Below, in pieces: positions 1 to 10,000 of a stretch of DNA of 13,820 nucleotides. Made by a program: the position numbers and the translations under genes. How positions within the stretch are numbered: the stretch's first letter is position 1; each line of letters starts with the position of its first letter. Below the pieces are notes generated by a model, which did not search any database, was not told the DNA's origin, and worked only from the letters and a program-made list of their open reading frames with translations. The DNA lies in assembly GCA_964430365.1 (NCBI GenBank), contig CAYSEU010000018.1, positions 1 to 13,820 on the forward strand, read 5' to 3'. The stretch comes from JAVEVH01 sp964430365 (GTDB taxonomy: Bacteria; Patescibacteriota; Dojkabacteria; SC72).

Positions 1-1461
1 ACAGTGGCAAAGGAAATAGAGGACAAGGATCCATTCAGAAATGTAGGTGTCGAAATGCTTAAAGAAGCCGCTAGGAAAGTAAATGATTTAGCAGGAGATG
101 GTACCACCACTGTTACAGTACTTGCACAAGCCATAGCTAATGCAGGTTTTAGAAATGTTACTGCAGGTTCTAACCCAATAGCACTTAAAAGAGGATTAGA
201 TAAAGCAGTTGATATAGTTGTAGAGGAATTAATAAGATCTTCAAAAAAGATTAAAAATCAAGAAGAGATATCCCAGGTAGCTACAATATCGTCTAACAAT
301 GATAAAGAGTTAGGAGATATGATAGGTAAGGTATTTGAGAAGGTAGGTAAAGATGGAGTGATTACAGTAGAAGAAGCAAAAGGCTTTGATGATGAAGTAG
401 AGTATACAGAGGGTATGCAGTTTGATCAAGGGTATGTGAGTGCATACTTTGTTACAGATTCAGAGAGTTTAGAATCAGTAATGGATAATCCATATATATT
501 TGTTACAGATAAGAAACTTTCTAATTTACAAGATATACAAGCTATAGCAGAGAAGGTTTTATCTGCAGCTGACAGACCATTGGTAATAATTGCGGATGAT
601 ATAGAAAATCAAGCATTAGCAACTCTAGTAGTAAACAAATTAAGAGGTACTCTTAATGTAGTCGCTATTAAAGCACCTGGTTTTGGAGATAGGAAAAAAG
701 AGATGTTAAAAGATATTGCAGTAGTTACAGGAGCAGAATTCATATCAGAAGAAGTTGGTAAGACACTAGACTCTGTAAGTCTTACAGATTTAGGAAGTGC
801 CAAAAAGGTAATAGTAAGTAAAGAAGAGACCGTAATAGTTGAGGGACAGGGAAAGAAAACAGATATTAAAAGTAGGGTTGCAGAGATTAGAGCTCAGATT
901 AAAAAGACATCTTCTGATTATGATATAGAGAAATTACAAGAGAGGTTAGCAAAACTCTCTGGTGGGGTAGCTGTAATTAAGGTAGGAGCAGCATCAGAAG
1001 TAGAAGCTAAAGAGAAGAAACAAAGGGTAGAGGATGCACTTAATGCTACACGAGCCGCTATTGAAGAGGGAGTAGTTGCTGGTGGAGGTTTAGCATATCA
1101 CAATGCGAAGGAGGTATTAGATGGTATTACATTTGAAGATGCTGATGAACAGTTAGGCTTAGAAATACTCAAAGGTATTCTAAGTGAGCCTTTAAAACAG
1201 ATAGCACAGAATGCCGGTAAAGATGGGGCTGTAGTAGCATCTCAGTGTAAAGGTAATATGGGATACAATGCTAAAACAGATAAATATGTAGATATGCTTA
1301 AGGAAGGTATTATAGACCCTGTTAAAGTGACTAGATTAGCATTAGTAAATGCAGCATCTGTTGGTACTATGCTAATAACTACAGAGGCTGTAGTAGCAGA
1401 GATAGTGGATGAGAAAGATTCTCATACTCCTATGCCAAATGGTATGGATGGTATGATGTAA
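1..1461 (+). CDS. groEL: Chaperonin GroEL (Hsp60), 5'-truncated by window edge
   Basis: This is the 60-kDa chaperonin subunit, which forms the double-ring ATP-driven folding chamber in the cytoplasm with GroES. The frame is open from base 1 (Thr-Val-Ala-Lys-Glu-Ile), which matches E. coli GroEL from about residue 55, so roughly 54 N-terminal residues lie outside the window. The GTG at base 4 is an internal Val codon, not a start. The ATP-site motif AGDGTTT is at visible residues 31-37; its Asp33 corresponds to E. coli catalytic Asp87. The apical domain (GFGDRKKEML), the intermediate-domain stretch (LSGGVAVIKVGA, then EDALNATRAAIEEGVVAGGG) and a Met/Gly-rich C-terminal tail (PMPNGMDGMM) are all present. 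No groES is visible; it could lie upstream. Transcription ends at the hairpin just after the stop codon. The family call is essentially certain. Confidence 0.97.
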   Translation, partial: TVAKEIEDKDPFRNVGVEMLKEAARKVNDLAGDGTTTVTVLAQAIANAGFRNVTAGSNPIALKRGLDKAVDIVVEELIRSSKKIKNQEEISQVATISSNNDKELGDMIGKVFEKVGKDGVITVEEAKGFDDEVEYTEGMQFDQGYVSAYFVTDSESLESVMDNPYIFVTDKKLSNLQDIQAIAEKVLSAADRPLVIIADDIENQALATLVVNKLRGTLNVVAIKAPGFGDRKKEMLKDIAVVTGAEFISEEVGKTLDSVSLTDLGSAKKVIVSKEETVIVEGQGKKTDIKSRVAEIRAQIKKTSSDYDIEKLQERLAKLSGGVAVIKVGAASEVEAKEKKQRVEDALNATRAAIEEGVVAGGGLAYHNAKEVLDGITFEDADEQLGLEILKGILSEPLKQIAQNAGKDGAVVASQCKGNMGYNAKTDKYVDMLKEGIIDPVKVTRLALVNAASVGTMLITTEAVVAEIVDEKDSHTPMPNGMDGMM

Positions 1462-1474
1462 TACAGTGGTATTG

Positions 1475-1501
1475 AAAAAGGAGGGGTAATCCCTCCTTTT
1501 T
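1475..1501. terminator. Bidirectional intrinsic terminator between convergent groEL and protease gene
   Basis: A perfect 11-bp inverted repeat (AAAAAGGAGGG, loop GTAAT, CCCTCCTTTTT) is followed by further T residues. It starts 13 nt after the groEL stop. Read on the minus strand it is also an A-tract/stem/T-tract terminator, and the protease gene's TAA (1502-1504, minus) abuts it directly. One element therefore serves both convergent genes. Confidence 0.93.
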
Positions 1502-1960
1502 TTATGTGACTACCTTTAACCAATTCTCCTTTATCCATTTCTTAGAATCAGTATATATATCTAAGAGTTCTCTCTTTTGAAATTCCTTTTTAATTACTCC
1601 TCCCCTATGAGGATGTTTATAGATCCTTTCTAAAGGAGAGCTAAATCCATGGGTATAGTGACATAACTCATGTACTATTGTTGCCTTGATAACGTATTCA
1701 GGTATGTAATCATATGAGAAGTATCTAGTAATTGTAATTAGAGATACCGAAGGATTTTCAAATACCTCTCTATTAAGTTTATACTTTTTTATATATCTAT
1801 CAAAAGTCTTACTATCTTTAATCAGTTTTATACTTCCTAACTGTCTTTTAGAGTGTCTACCATATTTAATAGTAACTAGGTTTAATCTAGCTACATCACA
1901 GAAATGTGTCTCCCAAATGTCATATAGTAAATTTTCTAAATACTTGTTATCTCTAACCAC
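1502..1960 (-). CDS. SprT-like zinc metalloprotease-fold protein, 152 aa
   Basis: This is a small predicted cytoplasmic zincin. HELCH at residues 97-101 is the HExxH zinc and catalytic motif. About 15 residues later, H116-P-H118-R-G-G followed by KKEF resembles the HG..F element that supplies the third zinc ligand in SprT/Spartan-like proteins. No signal peptide or membrane segment is visible, and there is no C-terminal Cys zinc ribbon, so it is a minimal SprT core. The start is GTG at 1958-1960. The codon just upstream is TAA, so no longer version is possible, and no in-frame ATG fits better. No Shine-Dalgarno is seen; a TATAAT box (minus strand, 1972-1977) ends 11 nt before the GTG, so the mRNA may be nearly leaderless. 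The gene is convergent with groEL and divergent from the ABC transporter gene. SprT relatives act on DNA-protein crosslinks, but the substrate here is unknown. Another HExxH family remains possible. Confidence 0.72.
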   Translation of the reverse strand: MVRDNKYLENLLYDIWETHFCDVARLNLVTIKYGRHSKRQLGSIKLIKDSKTFDRYIKKYKLNREVFENPSVSLITITRYFSYDYIPEYVIKATIVHELCHYTHGFSSPLERIYKHPHRGGVIKKEFQKRELLDIYTDSKKWIKENWLKVVT

Positions 1961-1985
1961 TTATACATGATATTATAGATTTAAG
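1961..1985. promoter_or_regulatory. 25-bp divergent promoter with overlapping -10 boxes
   Basis: The whole gap between the minus-strand GTG and the plus-strand ATG is 25 bp. TATAAT reads on the minus strand at 1972-1977 and TATTAT on the plus strand at 1971-1976, so the two -10 boxes occupy almost the same bases. The start codons lie 11 nt and 9 nt downstream, so initiation at the usual distance gives leaders of only a few nt. No Shine-Dalgarno precedes either start. Well-spaced -35 boxes are not evident; any would lie inside the opposite gene. Confidence 0.5.
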
Positions 1986-3791
1986 ATGAACAGTATTATA
2001 CAGAATAAAGTAAAGACTTTGTGGCAAGTTATTAAATTCTTTTACGGTAGATATACTAAAGATGTCGTAATTAGGGATGTCCTATTCATAATAGTTACAA
2101 TATCTGAAATGGTAGGTATTACAGTCGCTGGACTATTTTTGGATGCTACTATTAATGTAATTAGAGAATCCCAAGGTTTTAATATCTATGAATATATATC
2201 TACAGACTCATTCTTCCTTCTATGTATATCCTTACTACTTTGGATATTTGTCTCTATTGGTAATAAAGTAAGGAATAATTTAAGTAATAATATTACAGAT
2301 AAGGTATGGAGAGATACTAATGTAGAAGTAATGAATAAAATATCTAGATCTAATCTTCAAGATATTGAAAAACCTCTTTTACAGAATCTAATAGAATATA
2401 TTCCTGGTTACTCAATATCTAGCCTAATATTTTCTTACCAATCTTTTTCTACAATCGTATATCAATTAGCTAGGGGTATTACAGCATTAATAATTTTGTA
2501 TTCACATTTAGGATGGTCTGTATTATTACTTGTAATATTTGTAATCCCAGAGGTACTTCTTTGTCATTTTAATAGGAAATTAATACAGATATATGATGAT
2601 AAGAAGATGGATTTGTTAAAACTTACTAACTACATCTATACAACCCTAAGTATGGATATTAAGAACTTTAATGAGTTAAGGGTAGATAACACATATGAGT
2701 TTCTTAAAAAGAAATTTGTCTCATCTAGAGATCAATATCTTAAGGGTCTTTTCTTTAAGAGAAAACATTTTACAATAGATGAGATATTTGGCTCTATAAC
2801 AGGACAGCTTTTTAAATATGGATACATAGTATACCTACTTGCATATACAATTAGAAATAAGATATCCATAGGTAGCTTTAGTGCCCTGTTTAACTATGTA
2901 GATGTTGTATACGGTTCTTCATACCATGTATTTAATACTCTTTCCCTCTTAGATAATCATTTGTCATACGCTTCTAAATACTTTGATTTCATAGACTTCC
3001 CTGGTTTTGGAGATATTAATCCTGGAATATCTAGACTATCAAGAAAAACTCCAAGTTTAGAACTTTTAAGATTAGACTTTGCATATCCTGATGAACCTGA
3101 TAAAAAGGTTTTAGAAAATATATCCTTAAAGATTAAAGCTGGTGAGAAAGTCGCATTCTTTGGGGGAGATAGTTCCGGTAAGAGTAGTTTAGTAAAGATA
3201 TTAACAGGGTTGTATGAGGTTACCTCTGGAGATTATTTAATAGGGGGGTACTCTGTAAGGGAGTTAGATAGGGGACAATTAAAAAAGAAAATAGCTGTTA
3301 CATTCCAAGATTTTGTTAATTACAGTTTTAGTATTAAAGAGAATATTACATTAACGGGAGAGAAGAAGAAATTTAATAGGGATTTGTATAATAAGGTAAT
3401 AAAGGTATGTGAGATAGATACTTTTATGAAAAGAGAAGGAATTTCAGATACTCTTAAGTTAGGTAAATATCTAGATGGTAAAGAGTTATCTCCCGGATAT
3501 TGGCAAAGGTTAGCAATAGCAAGGATGTTGTATAGGAATAGGGATGTATTCATATTAGATGAGCCTTTTACTTTCATAGATGGCCCTTCTAGAGAGCGTA
3601 TAATTAAAGGTGTTTTGAAATTTGCTGGTCCTCATAAAACTGTAATTCTAATTAGTAGGGATACAGATGTATTAGATATGTTTGAGAGTATATATGTATT
3701 AGAGAAGGGGCATATTACTGAGAGAGGAGATTGGAAAGAGTTGTTAAAAAAGAGGGGTAAATTCTACAAAGAGGTTAAGTATAATCAGTAG
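1986..3791 (+). CDS. ABC half-transporter, fused permease-ATPase, with degenerate ATPase motifs
   Basis: This 601-residue type IV (exporter-type) ABC protein resembles bacterial ABCB/MsbA-like half-transporters. Residues 1 to about 330 hold roughly six membrane segments (near 25-50, 70-92, 145-200 and 265-325). The nucleotide-binding domain follows: Walker A GGDSSGKS at 393-400 with Lys399, Q-loop Gln441, signature LSPGYWQR at 501-508 instead of LSGGQ, and Walker B FILDE ending at Asp525-Glu526. The switch His expected after ILIS is Arg558 (ISRD instead of the usual ISHR or IAHR). The D-loop (FTFIDG) is also non-standard. Walker A, Gln and the Walker B Glu are intact, so nucleotide binding is likely, but the hydrolysis cycle may be altered, as in the degenerate half of a heterodimer. 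No partner gene lies next to it. ATG 1986 is the first ATG after an in-frame TGA at 1968. Substrate is unknown. Confidence 0.88.
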   Translation: MNSIIQNKVKTLWQVIKFFYGRYTKDVVIRDVLFIIVTISEMVGITVAGLFLDATINVIRESQGFNIYEYISTDSFFLLCISLLLWIFVSIGNKVRNNLSNNITDKVWRDTNVEVMNKISRSNLQDIEKPLLQNLIEYIPGYSISSLIFSYQSFSTIVYQLARGITALIILYSHLGWSVLLLVIFVIPEVLLCHFNRKLIQIYDDKKMDLLKLTNYIYTTLSMDIKNFNELRVDNTYEFLKKKFVSSRDQYLKGLFFKRKHFTIDEIFGSITGQLFKYGYIVYLLAYTIRNKISIGSFSALFNYVDVVYGSSYHVFNTLSLLDNHLSYASKYFDFIDFPGFGDINPGISRLSRKTPSLELLRLDFAYPDEPDKKVLENISLKIKAGEKVAFFGGDSSGKSSLVKILTGLYEVTSGDYLIGGYSVRELDRGQLKKKIAVTFQDFVNYSFSIKENITLTGEKKKFNRDLYNKVIKVCEIDTFMKREGISDTLKLGKYLDGKELSPGYWQRLAIARMLYRNRDVFILDEPFTFIDGPSRERIIKGVLKFAGPHKTVILISRDTDVLDMFESIYVLEKGHITERGDWKELLKKRGKFYKEVKYNQ

Positions 3792-3824
3792 TTTTTGTAT
3801 AAAGATATTCGTATGTTTAACGAA

Positions 3825-3854
3825 TTGACTTCTTTTTATAAAGAGATATATAAT
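3825..3854 (+). promoter_or_regulatory. Sigma-70-type promoter for the surface protein-sortase operon
   Basis: TTGACT (3825-3830) and TATAAT (3849-3854) are separated by 18 nt, the best-matched promoter in the window. Initiation about 7 nt downstream, near 3861, would leave an untranslated leader of about 160 nt before the ATG at 4021. Confidence 0.7.
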
Positions 3855-3860
3855 TACACT

Positions 3861-4020
3861 ATATATAGTAGCCTAGGGCTTTCTTGAGGTATCTCTACTA
3901 AAAGTTATAAGCTACAAGACCTAATAGTAATTTGAGATAGAGATTGTGTTGATCTCTAGGTCTGCCCATCTAAACAACATTAATCTCTGATTTATGTAAA
4001 TTATTTTTTTATTTATATAC
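3861..4020 (+). promoter_or_regulatory. Structured 5' leader of the giant surface protein mRNA (candidate cis-regulatory RNA)
   Basis: The predicted untranslated leader contains several complementary segments. Hairpin 1 pairs TAGTAGCCT (3866-3874) with AGG (3887-3889) and CTACTA (3895-3900) around a 5-nt bulge. Hairpin 2 pairs AGACC (3917-3921) with GGTCT (3959-3963), enclosing a perfect 7-bp stem TAGAGAT (3938-3944)/ATCTCTA (3952-3958) with a 7-nt loop. The same ATCTCTA heptamer also occurs at 3891-3897, so TAGAGAT could pair with either copy, and the upstream choice would break hairpin 1. The last 20 nt before the ATG are U-rich with no Shine-Dalgarno. I recognise no known riboswitch class. 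Structure is inferred from base complementarity only. Together with bases 3792-3860 (promoter, no gene) this is all I see in the 229-nt gap. Confidence 0.4.
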
Positions 4021-7000
4021 ATGAAGAGATTCTATAAGAAATCTTTATATAGGATTTTTGTTTCTTTTTTCATTATCTTTTATTCATTTACCCCGTCTGT
4101 AATTTCAATTAGCCAATTAATTGGACTTTCTGAAAATGGAAGTTTAGTAGCAACTGCACAAGAAGCTACTCCCGTTGTCACGGAACCTATGACTAATGAT
4201 CATGGTATGTGTATAGAAGATGCTGCAGGAGGTTCGTTAAATTGTACTGCAAATGATGTGTCTTTAAGTAGTGTAACGGGGGTGACAATTCTTGACGATG
4301 GGTGTCAATTCGTTGGTGATACGGTTGAGTTCAAAGCAAAATGGGAGCTTCAATCTACAGCAAATGAAAGATATGATATTGGTCTTTACTTCGCAACTGA
4401 AGGGCAATCCACTGCTAGAACTGGTGTTTGTTCTGTTTCAACATTACCAAATTCTCCACAGCCACCTTGGTATAATTATGATAATGATTACTGTGGAGAT
4501 CTAAGTAGTAGTGCAGCAGTTTCTCCAGAAGTTGAACTCACAGCAGTATGTCTTGACCCAGATGGAGATAATTTTCTAAACCTCCCGTACTGTACTAGTT
4601 GGGATCATCAATCAACCCAAGGAGAATACTGTACTGGACCTGATGATGCATATCCAGGAACAACATCTAAGTGTAACTGTCCTCCGGAAGGATTTACTGT
4701 CCCTATTACGGTTCCATATAGTGCAGAAATAGAAGTTAAGAAAAACCTTGTACCTTCTAGTGACTCTGGAACTTTCAATTTGTATGTGGATAATAGAGGA
4801 ACTGACTCTTGTATTGGAGATGGTGGTACTACGGGGAAGCTAACCGTAGGGGCAGGAACAAGTGATGTGCCTGGAGATACTCATATCGTTGGAGAGAATG
4901 TTGATGGGTGTGGAACTAGTTTAGACAACTATTCTACTGTTATCTCATGTGTAGACAGAGGCTTGCAGACATTTAATGGGGGAGATCCTCTTACATTAAC
5001 AAGTACAAGCCCTCTTACTGTTCCTGTAGATAAAGATGATGATATTGTATGTACGATTACTAATAAAAAAGATACAGGATCAATAAAGGTTAATAAACTT
5101 TTAGACTCTGATGGTAATGGATCTTTTGAGACAGAGAATCCAAATACATACAAATGGATTCTAGATGGTAATCAAAGTACTCCTTATGATATGGGTACAA
5201 CAGAAGGCAATATCTTAATTGGTTCACATACTATTACCGAAACTCAAATACCAAATTATTCCTTTGTGGGTTGGTATCCTAATACAGTAGGAGCTGATTT
5301 TAATTGCGACAATTTACCTACGGATCCTCTTTACAAGAGTCTTCCTGCAAATATTAATGTTATTGATAGCAGTTTAACTGAAATTACACTATGTAATGCT
5401 GCTGATGAAGGTCATCTAATTGTTCAAAAGACAACATACCCAAGTGGTGATGGAGAGGTCTTTGGAATATCTGCAAGTACTCTAGATGGTGTAATTGATG
5501 GTGGTGGAAGTGGAACAATCTCTGATACTTCAGACAAGGACTATACAGTATCTGTTGGTACTTACTCTGTATCAGAAACAGTTCCTTTTGGATGGGATCT
5601 TACAAGTAATACTTGTAAAGATATATATGTAGGTCCTGGACAAACAGAATACTGTTTAATTACGAATACTAAGAGAGGAAATATTTCAGGCCATAAGTTA
5701 AATGATCCAGATGGATTAGTTGCAACAACGGATGGTAGAACACCAGTATCTGGTTGGACAATAGAGTTATGGAAGGATGGGAATAAAATAGATGAGGATA
5801 TAACGGATATAGCTGGAGTATTCTCCTTTGAGAATCTAGTACCAGGTAACTACCAATTAAAAGAAGTAATAGTACTAGGATGGGTACAACTCTCTGGTCT
5901 TACAATTGATGTTACCTTAGAACCAGGTGAGAATGATAGTAATAATGATTTTGTTAATGTTAAATATCCAACAATTACAATATTTAAGAATGTTGATGAA
6001 AATGGAGATGGTGATTTAGATGATAGCGTAGATGTAAAAGGAGCAACAAACTGGGAGTGGGATATTGATGGTGTAGGGGATTACAGTACTGGTTCAAAAG
6101 TTCAGAGATTACCAGGCTCATATACAATCTCTGAGACTCAAAAAACAAACTATCATGTTACCTCATTAGAATGTAATAATGGGGAAACATATAGTGCAAC
6201 TGAAAGCTTTGATGCTGATTTAGTATCAGGCCAAGATTTAGAATGTACATTTACCAATACTAGAGATCTTGGGAAATTAATTGTAAAGAAGGTTGTTGTT
6301 AATGATAACGGTGGATCAATGGAAGCTGATGATTTCTCATTCCAAATTGATGGAGGAGATTTAATTCCATTTGAAGTAGATGAAGAGAACGAATTTGTCA
6401 AATACGCAGGACTCTCTCACAGTATTACAGAACCACAGGTTAGTGGGTATACAACTACATATGATAACTGTACGAATTTAGTTATTCCATACAATGGGAC
6501 TGTAACCTGTACGATAACTAATAATGATGTAGCACCAAAGTTAACATTAATTAAAAATGTTGTTAATGATAATGGTGGTAATGCACTTCCAAATGATTTT
6601 AAACTAACAGTTGGAGGAGATACAGTACTCTCAGGAGTTAGAAATGAATATGATTCAAATGTAGCATATACAATAGATGAAACACAGTTAACTGGATATA
6701 ACTTTGTATCAATAACAGGAGATGAGAAATGTCCAAAGAGTCTTGGTGATACAGTAATCTTAAGTGAAGGAGATGATGTTACCTGTACGATTAAAAATGA
6801 TGATATAGCACCTAAGTTAACAGTAGTTAAAAATGTTGTTAATGATAATGGTGGTAATGCTCAACCAAATGATTTTAATCTAACAGTTGGAGGAGGTAGT
6901 GTATTCTCAGGTGTAAAGTACACATATATGTCTAATACTCCATACGCTATTAATGAAACCGAATTAACAGGTTACAAATTTGTAGATATTACTGGAGATG

Positions 7001-10000
7001 CAAAGTGTCCAGGAGTATTAGGTGGAACAGTTACATTGGATGAGGGAGATGATATTACCTGTACAATTAAAAATGATGATGTAGCACCGAAGTTAACAAT
7101 AATTAAAAATGTTGTTAATGACAATAATGGGAATGCTCAACCTAATGATTTTAAGCTAACGGTAGGAGGTAGTGGAGTTCCCTCAGGAGTAACCAATGAA
7201 TATGATTCAAACAAGGCATATGCAATAGATGAGACTCAGTTAACAGGATATGATTTTGTATCTATAACTGGAGATTCAAAATGTCCAAAAGTATTAGGAG
7301 GAGCAATAACGTTAGATGAAGGAGATGATATTACATGTACGATTAAGAATGATGATGTAGCTCCAAAACTAACAATCACAAAAACAGTAGTAAATGATGA
7401 TGGAGGGAAAGCACAACCTAATGACTTTAAACTAACAGTCGGAGGTAGTGGAGTTCTCTCTGGGGTAACTAATGAATATGATTCAAATACATCATATGCA
7501 ATAGATGAGACACAACTATCCGGTTATGAGTTTGAAGATATTACAGGAGATGCAAAGTGTCCAGGAGTATTAGGAGGTACATTAACTCTGGATGAGGGAG
7601 AGAATATCTCATGTACAATTGAAAATGATGATGTAGCTCCAACATTGAAGCTAGTAAAGAAAGTAGATAATGATGATGGAGGTTTACTCGATGCTAGCAG
7701 TTGGCTTCTCTCTGCAACAGGTTCAGAAAGAAGTTTTGCAGATTCAGGAGACTCAGTAATATTCCATACTGTAAAAGCAGGTGTAGAATATACCTTAACA
7801 GAGACCTCTGTCTCAGGATATGAATCAAAAGGTTGGATTTGTGATGGAGGAATATTAGATGGGAATAAATTAACTCTTGGTCTAGATGAGGATGTAACCT
7901 GTACAGTGACTAACGATGATATAGCACCAAAGCTTACTCTTGTGAAAAAAGTAATAACAGATAATGGAGGAAATGAAGAAGTAAGTGATTTTTCACTATT
8001 CATAGACTCAACACCAGCAGTAAGTGGTGTTACATATACCTTAGCTGCTAATAAAAAATATGTTGCTTCTGAGTTACCAGTAAAAGGGTATGTGGCTTCA
8101 GTATGGGGAGGAGATTGTTCAGAAGATGGTAGTATTACATTGCTTCCAGGAGATAATAAGACTTGTACGATAACAAATGATGATATTGCTCCTAAACTTA
8201 CATTAATAAAAACAGTTATTAATGATAATGGAGGAAAGGCAGTAGCTGATGACTTTGATCTTACAGTTGGAGGTAAAGAAGTACTTTCAGGATCAGAGCA
8301 CACATATATGTCTAATACACCATATGCATTAAATGAGACTCTACTATCAGGTTACACATTTACATCTATAACTGGGGATCCAAAGTGTCCAGGGGTATTA
8401 GGTGGTACAGTAACTTTAGATGAGGGAGATGACATTACATGTACAATCACTAACGATGATCAACAGGGTAAATTAATTGTTAAGAAAGTTCTTACAACAG
8501 ATGATAATGGTAATGAAACATGTGGAGATTTCGACTTTACTATAAATGGAAGAGATCCAATATCATTCGAGAGTGATTGTCAGAATGAATTTACCCTAAA
8601 TTCAGGTGAATATACAGTTGAAGAGAATCAAACTTACGGTTACTCTACACGATATTCAAACTGCACAGATGTATTCGTTCCAAATGGAGGTAGTGCTACA
8701 TGTACTATTTACAACAATGATATAGCTCCAACAATAACTCTAATTAAGGAATTAGACATAAACTATGGAGGTAGTGCAGGAGTAGATGACTTTGGTCTAA
8801 CCATAGGGGCAACAGAAGTTGATTCTAGTCAAACGCTCAATGTAAAGGCAAATATGCCATATGAGCTAGATGAAGAAGGTATGAAAGGATATGAATTTGT
8901 ATCAATGAGTGGAAGTGGGTGTCCATCAGAATTAGGTGAAGAAGTTACTCTTAATGAAGGAGTTAACTTAGTATGTACAATTGTTAATACAGATTTACCA
9001 GGTACCATAATAGTTCATAAGGATGTAACTATGAAAGGAGAGGGAGAACCTGTTGATATATATTCTGATGATATATTTGATGTGACTCTAGATAATAATG
9101 TCGAGGGATACAAGCATATTAGCGATACGCAGGTTGATCCACAAAGTGCAACCTTCGCTTTACTCAATTCAGGTTGGCACTCTATCTCAGAAATACCTCT
9201 CGATGGATATAGATTTGATGGATGTTGGTCTGGAGAGATTGAACAGGACTACTCACTAAGGGAATTCACGATATCTAGTCCAGAAAAATCTTCCATACAC
9301 GTAGATAATGGAGAAACAAAAGAGGTTACCTGTTACAACGAGATAGTAAAACCAGAGCTAGAGATAACTAAAACAAATGATAGTGATCTATTAGGAATAT
9401 ATGCAGGAGAATATGTTAAATATACAATTATAGTAGAAGCACCAGTTGTTGAAGATGATGGTGGTACATATATACTTAAAGATGTAAAAGTAATGGATAT
9501 AATGCCAGATGGATTTAAGTATGTAGCAGGATCATGGACAAGTAGTCCTGTCTCAGTACCTGAACCAGTATATCAGGGAAATCTTCCAGCAATGTGGTCA
9601 CTAGGAGATATGGAAGAAGGAGATGTAATTACTCTTACCTACCTTACTAAGGTATCGCTCCTACAAGATCCAGGATTGTATAAAGATATTGCATATACAT
9701 ATGCAACATCATTAATCTCTGGTGCAAATGGTGATGTACTTGGAATCTCAATGACAGATAACAATACTAACTTTGTAGGAACAGAAGTTCTAGTTATAGA
9801 GGAACCCGGTATAGATGAGGGAGAAGTACTAGGAGCTTCAATAGAGCTTCCTAGAACAGGTGCAGAGACATATTTAACATTAGGAGCATTAATATCTATG
9901 ATATTAGGTTTTGTTCTCTTAGTATTTAATCCTAAAAGAAAGATTAAAAACTTAGTAATAGTAGCTGGAGTATTACTCTTAGGTGTATTTACATTTGTAA

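Noticed and set aside
4..6. GTG at base 4 as the groEL start codon
   Set aside because: The frame is open upstream to base 1 and the protein aligns to GroEL from about residue 55, so this is an internal valine.
3813..3887. 24-codon ATG frame in the gap before the surface protein gene
   Set aside because: It overlaps the -35 and -10 boxes and starts upstream of the predicted transcript start, with no ribosome site.
3994..3999. ATG immediately followed by TAA in the leader (minimal upstream ORF)
   Set aside because: A start-stop pair can arise easily in AT-rich sequence; no Shine-Dalgarno precedes it and nothing else supports translation.
7524..8303. 259-codon open frame on the minus strand inside the module array
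   Set aside because: It lies wholly antisense to well-conserved Cna-B modules. Its Ser/Pro/Thr-rich repetitive translation is what the complement of these codons would give, and no start context is seen.
6274..8469. CRISPR-like array suggested by regular 276-bp repetition
   Set aside because: The repeats are in-frame coding modules of 92 residues with conserved protein motifs; the period and lack of unique spacers do not fit CRISPR.
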